64,000 nucleotides of DNA from Halichondria panicea (Eukaryota > Porifera > Demospongiae > Suberitida > Halichondriidae), in assembly GCF_963675165.1 (NCBI RefSeq), contig NC_087384.1, positions 62,001 through 126,000 on the forward strand, given 5' to 3'. Every line of letters starts with the position of its first letter. The first letter of the stretch is position 1. This document shows positions 63,261-64,000 of the stretch, piece by piece. The notes beneath the pieces were generated by a model. The model was given only the letters and a program-made list of their open reading frames with translations. It did no database searches and was not told the origin of the DNA. Both the position numbers and the translations under genes were made by a program.

Positions 63261-64000
63261 ATGGCAGGTAAATCAGAGGACCTTGTGGGGAATGTGCTGC
63301 GTCATTTCTTCTCTCTGGAGCAAGAGGGACAGTGTGGGAGTGTCAGGATGTTGGTGAGGGACTGTGCGTTTGTGTATGATTACTTCTTCACGATTTTATA
63401 TTAAATCGCTGCTTACAGGGAGATCTCCTGATTGCAAACTCTCGGCCGCTTGAGCTATGTAGCCATGGAAACCAATTCTCCAAAGTCCTGCTATCCTATG
63501 CCGACTCCTTGTACTCTGACCTCCAGTTCAGAAGAGCTCTTGTCAGTTCTATACATTTTACTCAAATTTAATATTTATTTTTCTTGTGCAGCATTTCTAC
63601 AAGGAAGCTTTGCAGGTGGCACAGACAGGGCAAGATAACACAACTGAGGTATGTAGGTAGATGCTGAGGGTATTATGCAAACTATTGATTGCTTACAAGA
63701 ACGGTATTGCCCTTTGAAAGTCTTGTACATGTATGGTAGTACAATCATACAATGTATTGTGAACTGCCTTGCAGTGTGCTCCTCCTAGTGTGTGTGAGGT
63801 CAGGTGGAGAATGTACCAGTGCCACATGAAACTCAAGGAGAAACAGGAAGCACTAGATATGGTGAGGGAGGGGCGAGTGATAATGGCAGGCATTTATACA
63901 TTGGACAGTAAGTACCAGGAATACATAAAGATGCTTTATTTGGTAGTTAGTGAGCTGGTTTCCTAAACTCGAGCCACGTATACCTACCAAATGTTAGTCT
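63261..64000 (+). CDS. ANAPC7: Anaphase-promoting complex subunit 7, N-terminal part (runs off the window)
   Basis: TPR scaffold subunit of the APC/C ubiquitin ligase that drives mitotic exit. Exons 63261-63353, 63419-63541, 63592-63648 and 63775-63907 (donor ACA|GTAAGT) give the first ~135 aa. The rest lies beyond the window. Matching family segments are VLLSYADSLYSDLQFRRAL (human YHADSLFHDKEYRNAV) and SVCEVRWRMYQCHMKLKEKQ (human SEIEVKYKMAECYTMLKQDK), the first TPR-like helices. The N-terminal ~25 residues are not conserved. The call rests on these two blocks and exon order, so it is somewhat less certain than the others. Confidence 0.82.

Overview
The window is animal (metazoan) nuclear DNA. 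Its genes are intron-rich with GT-AG splice sites, and they encode animal-type proteins: an ADIPOR receptor, a PDZ-myosin-18, ANKFY1 and a GAS2-type CH/GAR protein. Genes are closely packed, many introns are only 50-300 bp, and most are full of CA/TG microsatellites and minisatellites. This compact, alternating layout suggests an early-branching animal, most likely a sponge. That is an inference; I could not run a taxonomic search.

Layout. ACAD8 (-, 201-2563). A 5.4 kb repeat-rich interval (2564-7930) with a 32-bp array, a duplicated ~620 bp block and a 54-bp array. ANKFY1 (+, 7931-15230). GAS2-like (+, 15479-16495). TYW1 (-, 16707-21602). POR (+, 21838-26772). ADIPOR (-, 27091-28182). ARPC3 (+, 28528-30297). 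A noncoding stretch, then an unrecognised seven-coding-exon gene (+, 34108-39882). MYO18 (-, 40445-57262, 30 coding exons) with a tRNA-Phe gene in one intron. ZMAT5-like (+, 57532-57948). NAA35 (-, 58203-60914). TIMM10 (+, 61109-61608). TSEN2 (-, 61924-63141). ANAPC7 (+, 63261 to beyond the window end).

From 16.7 kb onward most genes form head-to-head pairs whose start codons are 119-345 bp apart: TYW1/POR, ADIPOR/ARPC3, MYO18/ZMAT5-like, NAA35/TIMM10 and TSEN2/ANAPC7. The pairs meet tail-to-tail at short 3' intervals. The functions are mainly housekeeping: mitochondrial valine catabolism and protein import, tRNA modification and splicing, N-terminal acetylation, electron transfer, actin and myosin, endosome traffic, and cell cycle.

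The most unusual signal is a recurrent one. In at least eight introns of four genes, the exon-intron junction has been tandemly duplicated, from 2 copies up to about 17. The introns therefore carry arrays of extra 5' or 3' splice-site-like sequences next to the site that keeps the reading frame. Other notable items are a 10-bp tandem duplication that breaks the MYO18 coiled-coil frame, a long-TIR foldback element family, a small foldback element, and a GC-AG intron in ACAD8. Exon coordinates were read by hand. For the complete genes, except MYO18, the spliced lengths are divisible by three. MYO18 becomes divisible only when the 10-bp duplication is removed.
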